From Delphinapterus leucas (lineage: Eukaryota > Chordata > Mammalia > Artiodactyla > Monodontidae), in the NCBI RefSeq assembly GCF_002288925.2, contig NW_022098044.1:14493084-14557083 (forward strand): DNA of 64,000 nucleotides, in the 5' to 3' direction. Of this stretch, positions 60,071 through 64,000 are shown piece by piece; position 1 is the stretch's first letter, and each line of letters begins with the position of its first letter. The translations under genes and the position numbers were made by a program. The notes beneath the pieces were generated by a model, which worked only from the letters and a program-made list of their open reading frames with translations, had not been told where the DNA came from and did not search any database.

Positions 60071-61189
60071 AAAGAACAAACTTGGAGAGGAATGATAAAC
60101 TGAAGAAGAGAAACCACTGATTCATTCCACTAGTCGGAATTCATATTCATAGAGACTATGCTGAGTATAAATATGTCTCTTCTCTCAGGGTCCATATACA
60201 TTAGTGGAGAGACAAACCTATAAATAATTACCATGCAAAAGTATTAGTTATGTTAACAGAGATACAAGCAACATACAATAGGAGAACAGAAGAAGAGGGC
60301 ACGTAACACTCCCAGTAAAGAACACGTGACAGATAAAATGGTATGAGATATGGGTAGAGGGATGAGTGGGAATTCAAATAGGCAGGAAAGCTTGGAGAGG
60401 CTCCTACCAGACAGGTTTATGATAACCTGAGGTCAAAGATGACAGTAATTAATAGTAGTAGATTGAATAAAAAATACCCTCAGCTTCACAATGATTCTCA
60501 AGTAAGAGAGAAGGGGAAAAGAGGTAGGAGTGGAAGTGGTGGGGGAAAGAAAGCTATAAAATGTAAAAGGAATGGTAACATCAGAAAACCAACATTTTAA
60601 ACCCCCAGTGTAATATTCCATTCAGACCCAACTCATGAAGAGGTGCTAAAGCCACTGCATAAAATGATTTTGGAGAATGTGGTATTTGAACAGTGCCAAA
60701 GTATCACCCCAGAGTTTACTTATCAATTACAAAGGGAAAAGTGTATCTTTATAAGAGTGATCTGGGGACACTGCCTTAACTGAGTGATCACACTTAGCAT
60801 CTCACAGAGTTAGACAATGTGATGTCATGTGCCTCCTGATGAGGTGCAATCAGATGTACACAACATCACTTATGGAGTATTTTTGGCTAAAATGTTAAAC
60901 CTGAACCTATTCAAACCTCTCAACCTAATTTCCACTTTATAGAAAGTACAGGGAAGAGAGGAACAAGTTAAACAATGTTGTGAGAAACAATCAAACAAGT
61001 TCAGGACGAGGGGGCATTCTGCAATAAAACTGGCCTGAATTTTTGTAGGTTAATGCCTTATGGGGAAAAATGATGGGACTGTCCTAGATTAAAAGAGATG
61101 CTCAAGAGAGGCAGCAACAAAATACAATGTGTGAGCCTTGATTGGATCCCTGTTAAAAAAACAAATAGTTATTAAGCACATTTTGGGGA
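60071..61189. other. No recognised feature
   Basis: 60180-60420 may be a further piece of the unnamed old repeat. No gene seen. Confidence 0.4.
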
Positions 61190-61480
61190 AAACTGGGAGT
61201 AAATTTGAATATAAACTGGATATTTAGTTATATTGTAAAATAGTTAATTTTCTTAGTTGTGATAAGGAAACTGTGGTTATATAGGATAATAGATTTATTC
61301 TTTGGAGATGCATGACGTTTAAAATGTCTGTGACACACTTTCAAATGATTCAGCAAAAGAAGGTGTATATATTTGGCAAAACTGTTGAAACGAAATTGAG
61401 GGTTTATAGGAGTTCATTGCACTACTCTTTCAAGTTTTCTGTATGATTAAATTTTTCAAAATAAAACTTTTAAGTATTAT
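61190..61480 (+). mobile_element. Old L1 3' terminus
   Basis: 'gttcattgcactactctttc', then 'aaatttttcaaaataaaact', is the classic old-L1M end, also seen at 3100-3165. Confidence 0.65.
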
Positions 61481-61659
61481 AAACTAGGAGAGAGCTTAAA
61501 ATGATATTTGATCCTAACAAAATCATTTTGGTGCCATTTCTGTCTCATTATGTTTATAAATGAACCATAACATCTATCCATACCAGTTATTTCTTGAATT
61601 CTATTTGCACAACTTAATTTTCCTTCACAGGCATACTAAATTTTTCTTATACGGTATTA

Positions 61660-61820
61660 TGAGTGCACTGTAGCTTAATGACTATGCATGCGGGCTCTGG
61701 AGTAAGTTTTCTGTTTCAGTTTCTAAATTCCATGAACAAGGACTTTGTTCTCTTCACTACTGTGTCCCCTGGGCTTAGAACACACCTGGCCCATAGAGAG
61801 TGCTCAAATAATACTTAAAA
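61660..61820 (+). repeat. MIR head and L2 tail fragments
   Basis: 'gcatgcgggctctggagtaa' fits a MIR 5' part. 'cttcactactgtgtcccctg' and 'tagagagtgctcaaataata' fit an L2 3' end. Confidence 0.5.
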
Positions 61821-61965
61821 TACTTTTAGTTTTGAAAATTTTTCAGACTTACAAAGAAGTTGCAAAAATAATAGAGTTCCATTTACCCTTTCACCAAGAA
61901 TCCTTAAACGTTAACCTCTTATTAAACCATAGCACAATGATCCAAACCAGGTAAATAGCATTGAA
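61821..61965 (+). mobile_element. Old L1ME-type 3' UTR fragment
   Basis: 'cttacaaagaagttgcaaaa', then 'accatagcacaatgatccaa', matches the forward strand of old L1ME 3' UTRs. Confidence 0.55.
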
Positions 61966-64000
61966 AAATGCATAATCTACATCACATAATACTTTTCAAA
62001 TGAATGAATCTGTAGAATAGGCAAAATAATAGTTGCTACCTCAAGCACATAAACCTCATTAAGTGTTCACTATCATTTACAATAAATAGCATTGTTCTGA
62101 TTATTTCTGCCCCTCTAGAGTTTCTACATAGAAGGGGCAGAGGGACAGCAATCTGGCTGGAAGCAGAACTAGGGGACATGAAGATGAATTTACAGAGCAG
62201 GCATTGTGTGTGTTTAGCTTTTAGTTTATCTGGCACTGCTATCATGCCTACCCTGTGAAATTGTCTATGTCCTGGATCACTCGAGCTTTAGACATACTAG
62301 GGAGCCACCTCCATCGTGTGCTGCAAGGATTCATTCATTCAAAATTTACTGAGTCCCTACTACAAACCCTGAGCAAACCCATGGGGATTCAATGATCAAC
62401 CAACTAACCAACCAACCACATAGATAAACAAACAAGCTAACAACCAAACCAAACAAAAAGAAATATGAAAGCTCTTCCCTTCGGGGAGTTCAGTCCAGCT
62501 GGAGTAAAAGATAAATAGCCAGTGATAAAAATAACTCATAAAGCAAATGTGATCAGAGTCACTTCTCCAAAACCCAACTGAATGTCTCAGGGAACCAGGA
62601 GAGAGCTGCTGACAGCAGGTAATACGTTACAGAGAAGCTACCAGCGTTCCGAGGAAGTTGTACTCACATTTCCACCAAAACAAAGTGGCACTGCCTCAGA
62701 ATGTGGGGCTTCCTGATCTTAGAAGGATTCTGCTTCAAAGATAAGATGGAGTCTTAAACAGTCCTTTTCATGCTTGCCCAGGGCTTCCTGTGTCAAACCT
62801 ATGACTTGCTTCCTGATTTTACTATCCCAGACTCCTTGTGACCGCCTGCTGTCCCTGGCCTGACATCAGATCTTTCTGGACTTTAGACCAGCGTGAATGT
62901 TGACCTGTATTACCATGACATGGTGGTTTTAAATCCTTCTAAGAGCCACCTAATATCTCCTGAGCCCACTCCAGGCTCCAATTCTATGTCCGCTGTGTGA
63001 CAGAATGTTTAACATGTCACCACAAGGTAATGTCTCTAACAGACATCCTCAGACTTTTTGGTCTTATTGTAGGAGACAGTTCTTTTCTTAACTTTCTGTA
63101 GATGGCTCTCTCATGCCATGTATAAATGGAGACTAAACCAGACTCAAGCAAAAACAGGCAATAACATCATTCTCCATTTGCTGCTATTCAATTCGCCACT
63201 GTGATTTCTGGGTGCTGAATTTCCAGTGAGTATAAGAAAGACATATTGCCCCAGTTCTTATATTATATTCAGCTTTAACTAAATGAGGATTGAGGCTCAT
63301 ACCCCTATTAAAATCAAATCCTCATATATTTCAAATGTAGTAAGATAAAACCAAAAAATATACTGATAACTAAGACCAAAACATTATCAGGCAATCAGGA
63401 TATATGATTCATGCTTTGGGAAATAGAGTAAATCACACTCTGATTATAACGTTTCAAATTGGTAGACTGAAAAATCTGTTTTGAGTGAAATACTTCCTTC
63501 TCAAAAACATTGAGTCTATATAACAACTTATTTTCATGATTCTAAACATAGCATTTAAGTTACAGTCATTTAATCATTGAGTCCATGCAATCACTTATAC
63601 TGAGCATAACTATGGTGAACATGTAAAAATTACTTTTCAATAATGTAAATGAACATGTCATATCTTTTCCCATTAATTTGAATATGTAAAATTTTTGACT
63701 GAGTTGATTTACATGGGGTCATGGGGCCAAGAAACAGCTTTAAAATCAATGCAAAATATAAAAGTTACACATGAATAAGTATAAAAAAACTGCAGCCACA
63801 AGCTGTTAAACATATAATTAAAATGGATTTATTGCTTTTGGCTTTGATTTTTTTTTTCCTCTCTGTTATTGAATCATTATAGGGATCCCTTGAGTTCAAT
63901 TATAATTACACACATACACATTATAATGTTTCACATATACATATAGTACATATACAGTCTTTAAAGCTGAAATAATGTAACAATATATATGCAAATTTAA
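61966..64000. other. No recognised gene; simple repeats
   Basis: 62395-62460 is an imperfect (CCAA)n/(CAAA)n tract. 62320-62560 may be an old repeat. The last 150 bases are AT-rich. Nothing else seen. Confidence 0.45.

Noticed and set aside
1..64000. CRISPR array, prophage, operon or other microbial system
   Set aside because: No spaced direct repeats, no dense coding and no ribosome-binding sites; repeat content and spliced exons show a mammalian nuclear genome.

Overview
This window is mammalian nuclear DNA, almost certainly from a whale or dolphin. The main evidence is eight tRNA-derived SINE copies of the CHR type known from cetaceans and hippos, several with long poly-A tails and clear target-site duplications. 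They sit among LINE-1 (L1) copies of several ages and older mammalian repeats (MIR, L2, MER5-like and hAT-Charlie relics). Nothing looks bacterial or viral. Two runs of exactly 100 N mark assembly gaps at 17261-17360 and 55807-55906.

The only convincing host gene is a multi-exon gene on the minus strand. Six exons (34856-34984, 33182-33252, 29213-29314, 22201-22258, 11810-11885, 6625-6761) each have an AG acceptor and a GT donor. Their reading phases fit one another, and together they make 573 nt, or 191 codons, without a stop. The product is a mostly low-complexity, Ser/Glu-rich segment that I could not name. Neither the first nor the last exon is established. Weaker candidates are a 16-nt exon at 36533-36548 and a downstream exon at 4828-4894.

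Region by region: 1-190 has a long inverted repeat followed by AT-rich simple sequence. 1-3.2 kb holds a MIR and one L1 inserted in another. 3.2-12.5 kb is mostly intron with MIR and MER5 pieces and two exons. 12.5-21.5 kb is a three-layer nest: an ancient L1 split by a younger near-full-length L1, with a SINE in the younger L1 and another beside it. The whole nest lies in one intron, antisense to the gene. 21.5-35 kb holds four exons with L1, L2 and SINE pieces. 35-47 kb is mainly unassigned sequence with five SINEs and old repeats. 47.5-50.4 kb has a hAT-Charlie relic followed directly by a 5'-truncated L1. 52-53.2 kb has a recent 200-bp local duplication. 54.9-56.0 kb is an antisense L1 with a gap inside. 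57-64 kb is old L1, L2 and SINE material plus unassigned sequence.

The repeats show an order of events: ancient L1, then younger L1 with an apparent 3' transduction, then SINEs. I see no new defence or metabolic system. The findings of most interest are the unnamed gene, the L1 3' transduction, the false duplication beside the first gap, the local duplication at 52-53 kb and the inverted repeat at the start.
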